Below are positions 1-7,723 of a stretch of DNA of 48,339 nt, piece by piece. The stretch is from Bacteroidales bacterium (GTDB taxonomy: Bacteria; Bacteroidota; Bacteroidia; Bacteroidales; UBA932), in the NCBI GenBank assembly GCA_017423025.1, contig JAFPGC010000016.1:1-48339 (forward strand). The letters run 5' to 3'. The position numbers and the translations under genes were made by a program. The notes beneath the pieces were generated by a model. It saw only the letters and a program-made list of their open reading frames with translations, did not search any database and was not told the origin of the DNA. How positions within the stretch are numbered: position 1 is the first letter of the stretch; each line of letters begins with the position of its first letter.

Positions 1-179
1 CAGGGGTGGCCGCGCGGCCAGGGGCGGGACGCCCCTATGAGCGCAATATATATCCACAAACTACACCGCTGAATCGAAGTGATGAAATATATCCTAACTT
101 CTTTCCAAATCATTTGGAAAATCCATAAGAATAGATACAAAAAAACCTCAGTTTTGATTTCTTTCATCGGACCTTCCCT
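1..179. other. Non-coding left edge with three inverted repeats
   Basis: No gene is supported here. The first 40 bases are very GC-rich and hold a 12-base perfect palindrome (GGCCGCGCGGCC, about 8-19) and a hairpin GGGGCG-GGA-CGCCCC just after it. The rest is AT-rich. A perfect dyad TTTCCAAA-TCA-TTTGGAAA lies at 102-120, about 60 bases before the -33 element of the next gene. It could be an operator for the regulator gene at 234 or the remains of an upstream terminator, although no T-run follows it. Confidence 0.5.
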
Positions 180-210
180 TTTGATTTTTGAAAATAAAAT
201 CGTATCTATG
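180..210 (+). promoter_or_regulatory. Promoter of the TPR/AraC regulator gene
   Basis: TTTG at 180-183, 19 bases, then TATCTATG at 203-210. This is one base off the Bacteroidota -7 consensus TAnnTTTG and has the usual -33 spacing. The expected transcription start is about 18-20 bases before the ATG at 234. Confidence 0.5.
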
Positions 211-233
211 CACAAGATAATCAAATATATATA

Positions 234-1925
234 ATGCGGATATTTGGTAAGGCAATAGGATTGGCACTGTTCTGCTCCATGCTGGCCCTTACGACGGGCT
301 GCTCCGGGAACGGCACGTCGGGGCCGCGCGCCGGGGTCGACAGCAGTATCTATTCGTTTGAAAACATCAAAAAGATTCACCTCAGAGATCCAGAACGGGC
401 CTTGGCCATGACCGATTCGGCCGAGATGATGGGCGTAATAGGGGCCGACAGCTGCAACTGGCTCAGGGGACTCATCCATTACGGGGCCACCAAAGATTTC
501 CCCGAGGCCAGGCGCCACATCCAAAAGGTGCTAGACAGCCGGCAGGCAGACAAGACCAGCCAAATGTATCTGCGGAATTTCAGCCTGATGATGTCCACTT
601 ATGAACTGGAGGAGAACTACAGCAAGTGCCTGGAATACTGCCTGGAGGGAGCACGTCTGGCCCATGAGGCAGGCGATACCCAGCTGGAGACGGAGTTTAA
701 CTTCGAGGCCGGTGTATGTATGGAGCGCCAGCAGGAAGGCAGCGGCCTCGGCTATATGGACAAAGGCATAGAACTGCTCAAACAGTCAACCTCACCCAGG
801 ACGTTGCCATACCTTTCTTACTATATGGGGCAGAAGATGCGCTATCTCAGTGCGTTGGAGCGATACGACGAGGCCATTGCCACCGGAGAGGAAAGAATAA
901 CCGTCATAGAGCGCATAGACAAGGAGGTCGAAAATGCGCCCGACGGTTACATTGATGAGCAGCTGGCCCGTGTATATTCTGTACTTGCCTATTGTCAGCA
1001 AAAAACCGGCAGGAGGGCCGATGCAAGAAAGTCGGTGGAGGCCTTCAACAAAACGCAGTTCTCGGAAACGCCAGATGGGAAAAGTGACATTCTTTTTTAC
1101 TATGTACTCACAGGCGATGGTACACGCGCCTTGCAAATCATCGACGATGTGTATCCGTATTATGAGCGTTACGATACCATCAGTCCCGGTTTAATGACTC
1201 TGCTGAAAAACAAGGCCGCAGCCTATCGTTCATTAGGTAATTACCGCCAGGCCGATCTGGCCATGCAGCGGGTTGAAGTGATGGCCGACAGCCTTGCCGC
1301 CCGGGATAAAAAGGCACAAAGCCTGGAACTGGCCCAGATTTACCGCACACAGGAGAAGGACCTGCAGCTGAAGGATGCCGAGGCCCGGGCCGTCATCTAT
1401 CGCATCGCCATCGCCTCGGCGCTGGTCATCATCCTGCTCATTGTCTTTTTGCTGTGGCGTGCCTTCAGGTATAATAAGGTACTGACGGAGAAGAACCAGC
1501 GGCTCTACGAACAGATACAGCAGCGCGAAGAGGAAGAGGCACGTCAGATACGGCAGCTGCAGACAGAGCCAGAAGAACGGCTTACCTCCAGCCAGCAACT
1601 TTTCCGCCGGCTGTGCAAGCTAATGGACGACGAGAAGCCCTATACGGATGAAACCCTGAACCGCGAGACGCTGGCCAGGATGCTGTCCACCAACTACAAA
1701 TATGTGGAGCAGGCCATCCGTGAGTGCTCTAATGGCGAAACCGTGGCCGATTTCATCAACCGCTATCGCATTCAGCAAGCGGCTGTGCTGCTAAAGACCA
1801 GTGACGATTCCGTGGGACTTATTGGCGAACTTTGCGGGATTGGCAGCCGTACCACGCTTTTCCGCCTGTTCCGCGACTATTACGGCATGTCCCCCAGCGA
1901 GTATCGTAAGATTTCGCAGCACTAG
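234..1925 (+). CDS. Lipoprotein-type TPR sensor with transmembrane segment and C-terminal AraC DNA-binding domain
   Basis: 563 residues. The N-terminus is a lipoprotein-type signal with lipobox LTTGC (Cys23). Residues about 40-365 are helical and TPR-like. A hydrophobic segment lies at about 388-408, a charged coiled-coil stretch at 410-450, and an AraC/XylS-type helix-turn-helix domain at about 455-560, ending in the typical FRLFRDYYGMSPSEYR pattern. Bacteroidota commonly build one-component membrane regulators this way: a periplasmic sensor, one membrane pass, and a cytoplasmic AraC domain. The signal and ligand cannot be read from the sequence. The inferred target is the small-protein/beta-helix operon directly downstream, whose promoter lacks a -33 element but has a strong dyad at that place. 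Whether the N-terminal signal is cleaved and lipidated or acts as a second membrane anchor is unclear. Confidence 0.8.
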   Translation: MRIFGKAIGLALFCSMLALTTGCSGNGTSGPRAGVDSSIYSFENIKKIHLRDPERALAMTDSAEMMGVIGADSCNWLRGLIHYGATKDFPEARRHIQKVLDSRQADKTSQMYLRNFSLMMSTYELEENYSKCLEYCLEGARLAHEAGDTQLETEFNFEAGVCMERQQEGSGLGYMDKGIELLKQSTSPRTLPYLSYYMGQKMRYLSALERYDEAIATGEERITVIERIDKEVENAPDGYIDEQLARVYSVLAYCQQKTGRRADARKSVEAFNKTQFSETPDGKSDILFYYVLTGDGTRALQIIDDVYPYYERYDTISPGLMTLLKNKAAAYRSLGNYRQADLAMQRVEVMADSLAARDKKAQSLELAQIYRTQEKDLQLKDAEARAVIYRIAIASALVIILLIVFLLWRAFRYNKVLTEKNQRLYEQIQQREEEEARQIRQLQTEPEERLTSSQQLFRRLCKLMDDEKPYTDETLNRETLARMLSTNYKYVEQAIRECSNGETVADFINRYRIQQAAVLLKTSDDSVGLIGELCGIGSRTTLFRLFRDYYGMSPSEYRKISQH

Positions 1926-1953
1926 GCTCATTTTCCTGATTTGAAACAAAGTT

Positions 1954-1988
1954 TTCCGCCAGCGGAACGACCTTCCTGCTGGCGGGAA
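1954..1988. promoter_or_regulatory. Strong dyad overlapping the -40 to -12 region of the next promoter
   Basis: Left arm TTCCGCCAGC (1954-1963) and right arm GCTGGCGGGAA (1978-1988) pair with a single bulged base. An inner GGAA/TTCC stem sits within the loop. No T-run follows, so it is a poor terminator. Its position, where the -33 element should be, fits an operator or activator site, perhaps for the AraC protein encoded just upstream. That assignment is inference. Confidence 0.45.
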
Positions 1989-1989
1989 G

Positions 1990-1997
1990 TACCTTTG
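1990..1997 (+). promoter_or_regulatory. -7 element TACCTTTG, 4 bases before the small-gene ATG
   Basis: This is an exact match to TAnnTTTG. The start codon at 2002 begins four bases later, so transcription from here would give a leaderless or almost leaderless mRNA. No -33 TTTG is visible at the usual distance. Confidence 0.6.
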
Positions 1998-2001
1998 TGC
2001 C

Positions 2002-2202
2002 ATGATGTTGAGGATAGAACTTGTCATTGCCTGTGCGCTTGCCGCCGCTGCCGTAGTCATTACGCTGGCATTGGTGCTTATCATCATTTATCAACGGTGG
2101 CGCATTTGCGACAATAACGTTCATCTCGAGAAGTTCATCAACGAGAATATAGAGTTACGCGAGAAGATACGACAATTTAACCAACAATATCATGAAGACT
2201 AA
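2002..2202 (+). CDS. Small single-pass membrane protein (66 aa), unknown function
   Basis: Residues about 5-30 are a strongly hydrophobic helix. Residues 32-62 are charged and predicted to be helical or coiled-coil, and include two glutamate-rich stretches. An exact -7 promoter element lies four bases upstream. The reading frame overlaps the start of the following lipoprotein gene by 11 bases, so the two are probably co-transcribed and translationally coupled. I do not recognise the family. The overlap and the promoter position are the main reasons to believe it is real. It may be a small membrane partner of the upstream sensor or of the downstream lipoprotein. Confidence 0.6.
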   Translation: MMLRIELVIACALAAAAVVITLALVLIIIYQRWRICDNNVHLEKFINENIELREKIRQFNQQYHED

Positions 2203-3430
2203 CAAACACTTACATGGAATGATCGCCGCCACCCTCCTCTGCGGCGCAACTGTTTTCTCTGCCTGTACGGTAGATAACCCGGAAGAGCCTGAAACCATTG
2301 TGGATCTTGCCACACTGACCGAGGACTACATTGCCCAGGATGGCGACAAGCTGACCGGAACACTCGCCACGGAGCTCATGATCAGCATTGCGGACGGTGC
2401 CAGCATCACGCTTGAGAACGTCAACATCAACCCCACTGGAACGGTGTTTAAGGAACATGAGTTCGCCGGTATTACATGCCTGGGTGATGCCACCATCACG
2501 CTCCGCGGAACCAATGTCATCAGAGGTTTCGATAATTTTTATCCTGCCCTTTATGTCCCGGGCGATCACACGCTCACCATTGACGGCGATGGCTCACTGG
2601 ATGCAAAAGCCAGTGGAACCATTGATACCATGGCTGCCGCCATCGGCAGTATGCGTGTTGGCGAAAAGAGCGGCAATCTGGTATTTCTTGGTGGAGTCAT
2701 TACTGCCGAAGGCGGTTATGATTCTGCTGCTATCGGCACCAGCTACGACAGCGAATGTGGCGATATCACCATTGGCGGCACGGCCGAGATAACGGCTATC
2801 GGATTCAGGGGGATGCCCGCCATTGGCTCCAGCAGCGGACATAAATACACGCATTGTGGCGATATTACCATTGGTGGAAATGCAAAAGTGAATGCCGTCA
2901 GTAGTTACTCTGGAGCTGCTATTGGTGCTGGGCCCATCGGCACTTGTGGGAATATTACCATTGAAGAAAAAGCCGAGGTCAATGCCGAGAACACGGATTA
3001 TGGTGCCGCCATTGGTACAAGTTCTGGTTATTCAATTTGTAAGGCCATAACCATCAGTGGGGGAACTGTCATAGCGAGCGTCTATGAATGGTGTCCCGCC
3101 ATCGGCACTGGTGCTGGCGATAAAGCCAAATGCGAAAGCATCACCATTACTGGTGGCACCATCGTGGCAACAGGTGGGGCAGACGCTCCCGCTATCGGGT
3201 CCGGGGCCGAGAACACGAATGATTTCCCCATTGTCATCACAGCTGGCATCACATCCATCACGGCCACTCGCGGTAATGACCTGGCCGATTATATCGGCGG
3301 AGGAGCGGACGGAACTCACGGCGTCGTAACCATCGACGGGGTGAAAAACGCCACCCCCGAGAGCACTTTCCCATACATAAATCACAAGGTAGAAGGAGAC
3401 ACCTGGATCCTTGTACCCAAGTTCAACTAA
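2192..3430 (+). CDS. Lipoprotein with right-handed beta-helix repeats and a cysteine ladder
   Basis: 412 residues. The signal peptide ends at lipobox FSAC (Cys25), so the protein is probably anchored in the outer membrane or on the surface. From about residue 60 to 380 it is built of units of roughly 30 residues. Each has a strand like GDITIGG, an A/V-rich strand, and a turn containing AAIGS or PAIGT. This is the pattern expected of a parallel beta-helix. One cysteine recurs at the same place in five successive coils: Cys189, 222, 252, 283 and 314. The C-terminus ends in a short Trp-containing tail. Beta-helix proteins often bind or cleave polysaccharide or act as adhesins; no catalytic motif was recognised here. 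It overlaps the 66-aa gene and lies downstream of an AraC-type regulator. Confidence 0.75.
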   Translation: MKTNKHLHGMIAATLLCGATVFSACTVDNPEEPETIVDLATLTEDYIAQDGDKLTGTLATELMISIADGASITLENVNINPTGTVFKEHEFAGITCLGDATITLRGTNVIRGFDNFYPALYVPGDHTLTIDGDGSLDAKASGTIDTMAAAIGSMRVGEKSGNLVFLGGVITAEGGYDSAAIGTSYDSECGDITIGGTAEITAIGFRGMPAIGSSSGHKYTHCGDITIGGNAKVNAVSSYSGAAIGAGPIGTCGNITIEEKAEVNAENTDYGAAIGTSSGYSICKAITISGGTVIASVYEWCPAIGTGAGDKAKCESITITGGTIVATGGADAPAIGSGAENTNDFPIVITAGITSITATRGNDLADYIGGGADGTHGVVTIDGVKNATPESTFPYINHKVEGDTWILVPKFN

Positions 3431-3480
3431 CAGACTGTAAAGTCTATTCAGGTAGCAAGCCGCTGACAAACAGCGACTTG

Positions 3481-4083
3481 CTATTTTCTTATGATTTCGA
3501 TTTCTCCGCGCAGGCCCACCTTCAGAATCTGGGAGGCCTTGCCGGTGCTCTGGGTGTCTATGGACGGGGGAACCACGAAGTCCACGGCATCCTTGATTTC
3601 CTGCGGAATCTCCGAGAAACGCTGGGGCGTGGGTTCGCCGGAAATATTGGCCGATGTGCTCACAATGGGGCGGCCCAGCTTGAACACCAGGTCCTTACAC
3701 CAGTCCATAAGCGGGATGCGGATGCCCACGGAGCCGTCTTCGGCCACGGCATTATAGGCCAGGTGCCAGCGGTCTCCGGGGGCGCCGGGTTCCCCTGCCT
3801 GGGCCTCGGGGTAGATGATGGTCATAGGAGCGTCGTTCACCTCAACCAGGTCTACGGCGATGGACGGGACCTCCTTGACGTACTTGGCCACCATATCCAG
3901 GTTGCAGGCCAGGAGCACCAGGGACTTGGAATCGGCCCTCTTCTTGATCTCGAAAATCTTGGCCACGGCTTCGGGGTTGGTGGCGTCGCAGCCCAGGCCC
4001 CACACCGTGTCGGTGGGATAGAGGATGGTACCTCCCTCGCGCAGGACGCGCAGGGCCTCACTTTGTATCTCTTGCGGTTTCAT
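3481..4083 (-). CDS. tsaC: L-threonylcarbamoyladenylate synthase (YrdC/Sua5 family)
   Basis: 200 residues forming a single YrdC domain. It makes threonylcarbamoyl-AMP from threonine, bicarbonate and ATP, the first step of the t6A modification at position 37 of ANN-decoding tRNAs. Family motifs visible are PTDTVWGLGCDA near residue 23, a KKRADSKSL nucleotide-binding stretch, and STSANISG. The ATG at 4083 is preferred over an upstream in-frame TTG at 4095 because it begins at the usual YrdC N-terminus. The start overlaps the 3' end of the EEP gene upstream by 26 bases, so this is the last gene of the mutL operon. The protein is of the short TsaC type, without the extra Sua5 C-terminal domain. 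Confidence 0.9.
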   Translation of the reverse strand: MKPQEIQSEALRVLREGGTILYPTDTVWGLGCDATNPEAVAKIFEIKKRADSKSLVLLACNLDMVAKYVKEVPSIAVDLVEVNDAPMTIIYPEAQAGEPGAPGDRWHLAYNAVAEDGSVGIRIPLMDWCKDLVFKLGRPIVSTSANISGEPTPQRFSEIPQEIKDAVDFVVPPSIDTQSTGKASQILKVGLRGEIEIIRK

Positions 4084-5140
4084 AATAAGTTGCAATCACA
4101 GGGAAATGGTCGGAATAGGTGGCCTCCCCCACCTCATAGGAAACGGCGTGGAGGTCTTTGGGATAAAGGATGTAGTCTATGCGGAGGAAAGGCCACAGTG
4201 CCCTGTAAGTGGCGCCAAAGCCCTTGCCGGCCTTCACGAAGGTGTCGTGCCGGCCGCTCAAAAGACGGAAGTAGGTGTACGAGAGAGGAGTGTCGTTGAA
4301 GTCGCCCAGCACCAGGGAGCGCACCGAGGTGGAATTCACGCTCTTGAGGACGTGGGCCACCTGACGCGGCCGTTCCCGGATGGAGCGGCGCATCTTGAGG
4401 CCGGTCTCCTCGCGGAAGGCATCGTCCCGGAGCCCCTTGACCAGGCGGCCCAGGGAGATGTTGTAACTCTCGAAATGGCAGTTGAAGATACGCACCGTGC
4501 TACTGTCCAGCTTCACGTCGGTCCAGATGGCCATATTGGTGGATTTCTCGAAGGCCTCCTTTCCGCGGCCCACTACGGGACGGCGGCTCAGGGTAAGGTT
4601 GCCCGCGTGCCCGCTCTTGCCGGTAAGAACATAATATTCTGCCTTATAGCCTGGAAAACGTTGGTGAAGCCAGCGATCCAGGTTGATTTTGGAGGGTAGG
4701 TAGAACTCCTGCAGGCAGATGATGTCGGCGTCCTGGCGCATGAGGTAGGCGCTCACGGAATCGGCCAGTTCGGCCCGGTCCTGCTCTTTGTCGGCATGGG
4801 CAAAAAGGCCGACGTTATAGGAAACCACCTTGAGCGATGGCTCTCCCTCGATGGTTTTCCAGTGGGGCTGATAATATCGGCCTGCAAAGAAGAAGGACGG
4901 CAGAAGCACGGCCAACAGGAGTCCCTTCATGGAAGAGCGGCGGATGAGGGCCCAGATGAAGAGCCCGAACGTAATCACCAGAAAGACGGGATACAGCAGG
5001 CCGAAAAGGGTGAAAAACCAGAATTTGGCGGGGTCGAAGACAACGGAGCAATAGCTGAGCGCCAGCAGCACCGCCATCACCAGGGATACGGTACCAAAAG
5101 AGAGGCGCGAAAGCCAATGCCGTTTCTTCTTCTCCGTCAT
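4058..5140 (-). CDS. Membrane-anchored endonuclease/exonuclease/phosphatase-fold protein
   Basis: 360 residues. About 90 N-terminal residues carry roughly three hydrophobic segments (about 15-35, 42-63, 70-88). An EEP (DNase I-like) domain follows, with the characteristic motifs VVSYNVGLF, IICLQEFY, LGDFNDTP and YSDHFPVIATY. Those Asn, Glu, Asp, Asn and His residues form the metal-dependent phosphodiesterase site of the family. Substrates in this superfamily range from DNA to phospholipids and phosphoinositides. The membrane anchor makes a lipid or periplasmic substrate more likely than chromosomal DNA, but this is inference. The gene begins directly after the rhomboid stop codon and overlaps tsaC at its end. 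Confidence 0.85.
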   Translation of the reverse strand: MTEKKKRHWLSRLSFGTVSLVMAVLLALSYCSVVFDPAKFWFFTLFGLLYPVFLVITFGLFIWALIRRSSMKGLLLAVLLPSFFFAGRYYQPHWKTIEGEPSLKVVSYNVGLFAHADKEQDRAELADSVSAYLMRQDADIICLQEFYLPSKINLDRWLHQRFPGYKAEYYVLTGKSGHAGNLTLSRRPVVGRGKEAFEKSTNMAIWTDVKLDSSTVRIFNCHFESYNISLGRLVKGLRDDAFREETGLKMRRSIRERPRQVAHVLKSVNSTSVRSLVLGDFNDTPLSYTYFRLLSGRHDTFVKAGKGFGATYRALWPFLRIDYILYPKDLHAVSYEVGEATYSDHFPVIATYYETARDTK

Positions 5141-5788
5141 TTACCAGCTTCTATACAGTTTGCCTGTCTTTTTCCAGTAGCGGATAAGGAGCCAGCCGAA
5201 GAGGGCGCCGCCCAGATGGGCAAAATGGGCTACACCAACCTGGGTACCGGAAATGCCGGTGAACAGCTCAATGGCGATGAAGATGATGACCCACCATTTG
5301 GCATTGAGCGTAATGGGCGGGAAGATAAGGGTGAGCTTGGCCTCGGGGTACAGCATGGCAAAGGCCACCAGTACACCGTAGATGGCACCCGAAGCACCCA
5401 CCATAGGTGTGTACATAGCCTTGGTGATGCTGCCACCCATATAATTGATTTCCAGCCATTCCACGCAAGTGTGGAAGGCCACGGCGCCAAGGCCCGTCAG
5501 GAAGTAGAAGATCAGGTACTTCTTGGTTCCCAGAACCCTTTCCACCACCATACCGAACATAACCAGGGAGTACATGTTGAACATAATGTGCCACCAGCCG
5601 CCGTGCATGAACATGTGGGTGACGGGCTGCCACCAGCGGAAGAACGGGGACGCCGGGTAAAACATGGCGAAGGTGCTCACCATAAATTCCTCGTTGATGA
5701 GCGAGGCGATGAACATGATCACGTTCACCAGCAGCAGGTTCCGGGTTACCGGAGGCATATTGCGAAAAAAGTCTCCGTTGTTTGCCAT
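5141..5788 (-). CDS. Rhomboid family intramembrane serine protease
   Basis: 215 residues with about six membrane helices. The catalytic serine motif GASGAIYG and the catalytic histidine in AHLGGALFG are both present, as is the N-terminal HMFMHGGWWHIMFNMY segment typical of rhomboids (loop His and Asn). It is expected to cleave membrane-spanning substrates within the bilayer; the substrate is unknown. The ATG at 5788 is chosen because it starts one base after the mutL stop codon; an upstream non-ATG start would overlap mutL. The stop abuts the start of the EEP gene, so the three genes are tightly packed in one operon. Confidence 0.92.
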   Translation of the reverse strand: MANNGDFFRNMPPVTRNLLLVNVIMFIASLINEEFMVSTFAMFYPASPFFRWWQPVTHMFMHGGWWHIMFNMYSLVMFGMVVERVLGTKKYLIFYFLTGLGAVAFHTCVEWLEINYMGGSITKAMYTPMVGASGAIYGVLVAFAMLYPEAKLTLIFPPITLNAKWWVIIFIAIELFTGISGTQVGVAHFAHLGGALFGWLLIRYWKKTGKLYRSW

Positions 5789-5789
5789 A

Positions 5790-7577
5790 CTAAAATCTCT
5801 TTTCCAGTTCTTCGGCCCCCATAATGGCAAGGATGCGTTTGCCGGCCGATGTAAATTCGGGGTTCTCGCTCTGGAGGAGGGCGTCTACCAGCCGCTGGGC
5901 CTCCAGGGGAGAGGTGATATTACGGGCGCTGCAGGCACCCAGGACGGCGAATTTCTGCGCCAGGCTCTGTTCCATTACGCCCGGCAGCGCGCCGTTTTCG
6001 TCTTTGAGGATAAGGAGGACATCGGCCATGAGGGTCTCTACCTCCCCTTGCTGGGCACTATACCCTTCCGGCACGCCGCTCACCACTACCGTGTCGTTGC
6101 CGAAGGGGGCGATGTCGAAGCCCAGGCTCCTGAGGAGTTCCTGATGCTCTTCTATGAGCAGGCGGCCTTCCACACCCACGGGCACTTGAACGGGGAACAG
6201 GGCGGCCTGTGACACATGCGCATTGGCCGTGAGGGCCTTGAGGAAGCGGTCGTGCAGCAGGCGTTCCTGAGCACGACGGATGTTCACGACCATGATGCCC
6301 CCGGCGCTTTGCGTGAGGATGTACTTGCCCTGCACAATCAGAATCTGCGAAGTGGGCAGGGTCCGGTCCTCGAACAAGGCACCGTAGTTCTGGTTCTTGT
6401 CCACGTGGGACGAATAGTCGACTTGTTTAGGCTGCTTAGGCTCTGCGTAAGGCCCAAGGTCTTCAAAAGGATTGAAGTCCAGGTCTACCCCGGCGGTAGG
6501 GACGCTGGAGGGACGGTATTCTTCGAAGCGGGTGCCGATGACGGGGATCTCGCGGGCCTCGGGGTTGTCGAACTCGATGGAACCGGCCACGCCCACCTTG
6601 CCCAAAGCCTCCTTCACCGCTGCAAAAACCGTCTGGAAGAGGATCTGGTCCTCTTCAAACTTAATTTCCGCCTTGGTGGGATGGATGTTCACATCCACGG
6701 TGGAAGGGTCTACGTCCAGGTAAATGAAGTAGGACGGGGTATAGCCCTCCGGAATCAGGTTTTCGTAAGCCTTCATGACGGCTTTGTGCAGCAGCGGGCT
6801 GCGGAAATACCGGCCGTTCACAAAGAAGAACTGGTTGCCCAGGGTCTTGCGGGCGCTTTCGGGCTTGCCGATATAGCCCTGCAGGCTTACCAGGCTGGTG
6901 CTGGCCTCAATATCCACGATATCTCCCACGATGGCGGGCCCCAGAAGGTCTTGGATACGGAATTTGTGGCTGGGCGCAGGCTTGACCACGTGAATGTCCT
7001 TGCCATTGTGAGTAAGGGTGAAGGCGATATCCGGGCGGGTAAGGGCCACGCGCTGGAATTCTTCCACGATGTGCCGGAGCTCCACATTGTCGCTCTTGAG
7101 GAACTTGCGGCGGGCTGGGATGTTATAGAAGAGGTTGCGGACGGCAACGTTGGTGCCCACCGGGCAGGAGACTTCCCGCGTGCCTTTGTTTTCCGAAGCC
7201 GCCATGGTGACCTCAACGCCCAGCTCTTCGCCTTCCTGCCGGGTGCGAAGAGTGACTTCGGCCACTGCCACGATGGAAGCCAGGGCCTCGCCGCGGAAGC
7301 CGAAGGTGAGGATATGATGCAGGTCTTCGGCCGATGCCAGCTTGGACGTTGCATGCCGCTCAAAGCACAGCACGGCGTCGTCCGGCGTCATGCCGCAGCC
7401 GTTGTCGATAACCTGGATGAGCGTACGCCCCGCATCGGCCACCACTACCTTGATGTCCGTTGCGCCGGCGTCCACCGCATTCTCCATAAGCTCCTTGACT
7501 ACGGAGGCAGGCCGCTGGACGACCTCCCCTGCCGCAATCATGTCTGCGATATTTTTGGGTAATATCCTTAGTTCCAT
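5790..7577 (-). CDS. mutL: DNA mismatch repair protein MutL, endonuclease motif degenerate
   Basis: 595 residues. The N-terminal GHKL ATPase is intact: KELMENAVDAGAT, DNGCGM, and TFGFRGEALASI. It acts as the ATP-dependent matchmaker between MutS and the downstream repair proteins. The C-terminal dimerisation domain is present (about residues 400-595). Where endonuclease-type MutL proteins have the metal-binding motif DQHAxxE, this one reads VNIRRAQERLL, so the Asp and His are lost. The usual CPHGRP motif near the end is replaced by TSAGKRI. The protein is therefore probably not a nicking endonuclease. An inserted element separates mutL from the upstream gene of its operon, and no TAnnTTTG element lies directly upstream. 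Confidence 0.93.
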   Translation of the reverse strand: MELRILPKNIADMIAAGEVVQRPASVVKELMENAVDAGATDIKVVVADAGRTLIQVIDNGCGMTPDDAVLCFERHATSKLASAEDLHHILTFGFRGEALASIVAVAEVTLRTRQEGEELGVEVTMAASENKGTREVSCPVGTNVAVRNLFYNIPARRKFLKSDNVELRHIVEEFQRVALTRPDIAFTLTHNGKDIHVVKPAPSHKFRIQDLLGPAIVGDIVDIEASTSLVSLQGYIGKPESARKTLGNQFFFVNGRYFRSPLLHKAVMKAYENLIPEGYTPSYFIYLDVDPSTVDVNIHPTKAEIKFEEDQILFQTVFAAVKEALGKVGVAGSIEFDNPEAREIPVIGTRFEEYRPSSVPTAGVDLDFNPFEDLGPYAEPKQPKQVDYSSHVDKNQNYGALFEDRTLPTSQILIVQGKYILTQSAGGIMVVNIRRAQERLLHDRFLKALTANAHVSQAALFPVQVPVGVEGRLLIEEHQELLRSLGFDIAPFGNDTVVVSGVPEGYSAQQGEVETLMADVLLILKDENGALPGVMEQSLAQKFAVLGACSARNITSPLEAQRLVDALLQSENPEFTSAGKRILAIMGAEELEKRF

Positions 7578-7579
7578 AT

Positions 7580-7723
7580 ACTTCGTTGCAGGACAGGTCC
7601 CTCTGAAACCCTACGGTCGCTTCGCTCCCTTCGTCCCTCCCACCGGCTTTGCCGGCGGGCCCCTCCCTCTGATGAGCCGAGGGTGGCTACAGGTTTCAGA
7701 GGGACCTGTCCTTCCACTTCGTT
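7580..7723. mobile_element. MITE-like insertion with perfect 21-bp inverted ends and 8-bp target duplication
   Basis: The arms at 7590-7610 and 7692-7712 are perfect reverse complements (21 of 21). They are flanked by an 8-base direct repeat ACTTCGTT at 7580-7587 and 7716-7723, which looks like a target-site duplication. The 80-odd bases between the arms are GC-rich, contain a CCGGC-TTT-GCCGG hairpin at about 7643-7655, and encode nothing. Removing the element with one target copy leaves the upstream gene's stop codon only 8 bases from the mutL ATG, which is normal operon spacing. This strongly suggests a recent small non-autonomous insertion. In mRNA the arms would form a long hairpin between the two genes. 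Confidence 0.7.

Noticed and set aside
3431-3480. Separate terminator between the beta-helix gene and convergent tsaC
   Set aside because: A short CAAGC/GCTTG-like symmetry (about 3457-3482) is visible, but the pairing is weak and there is no T-run on either side that would make it convincing.
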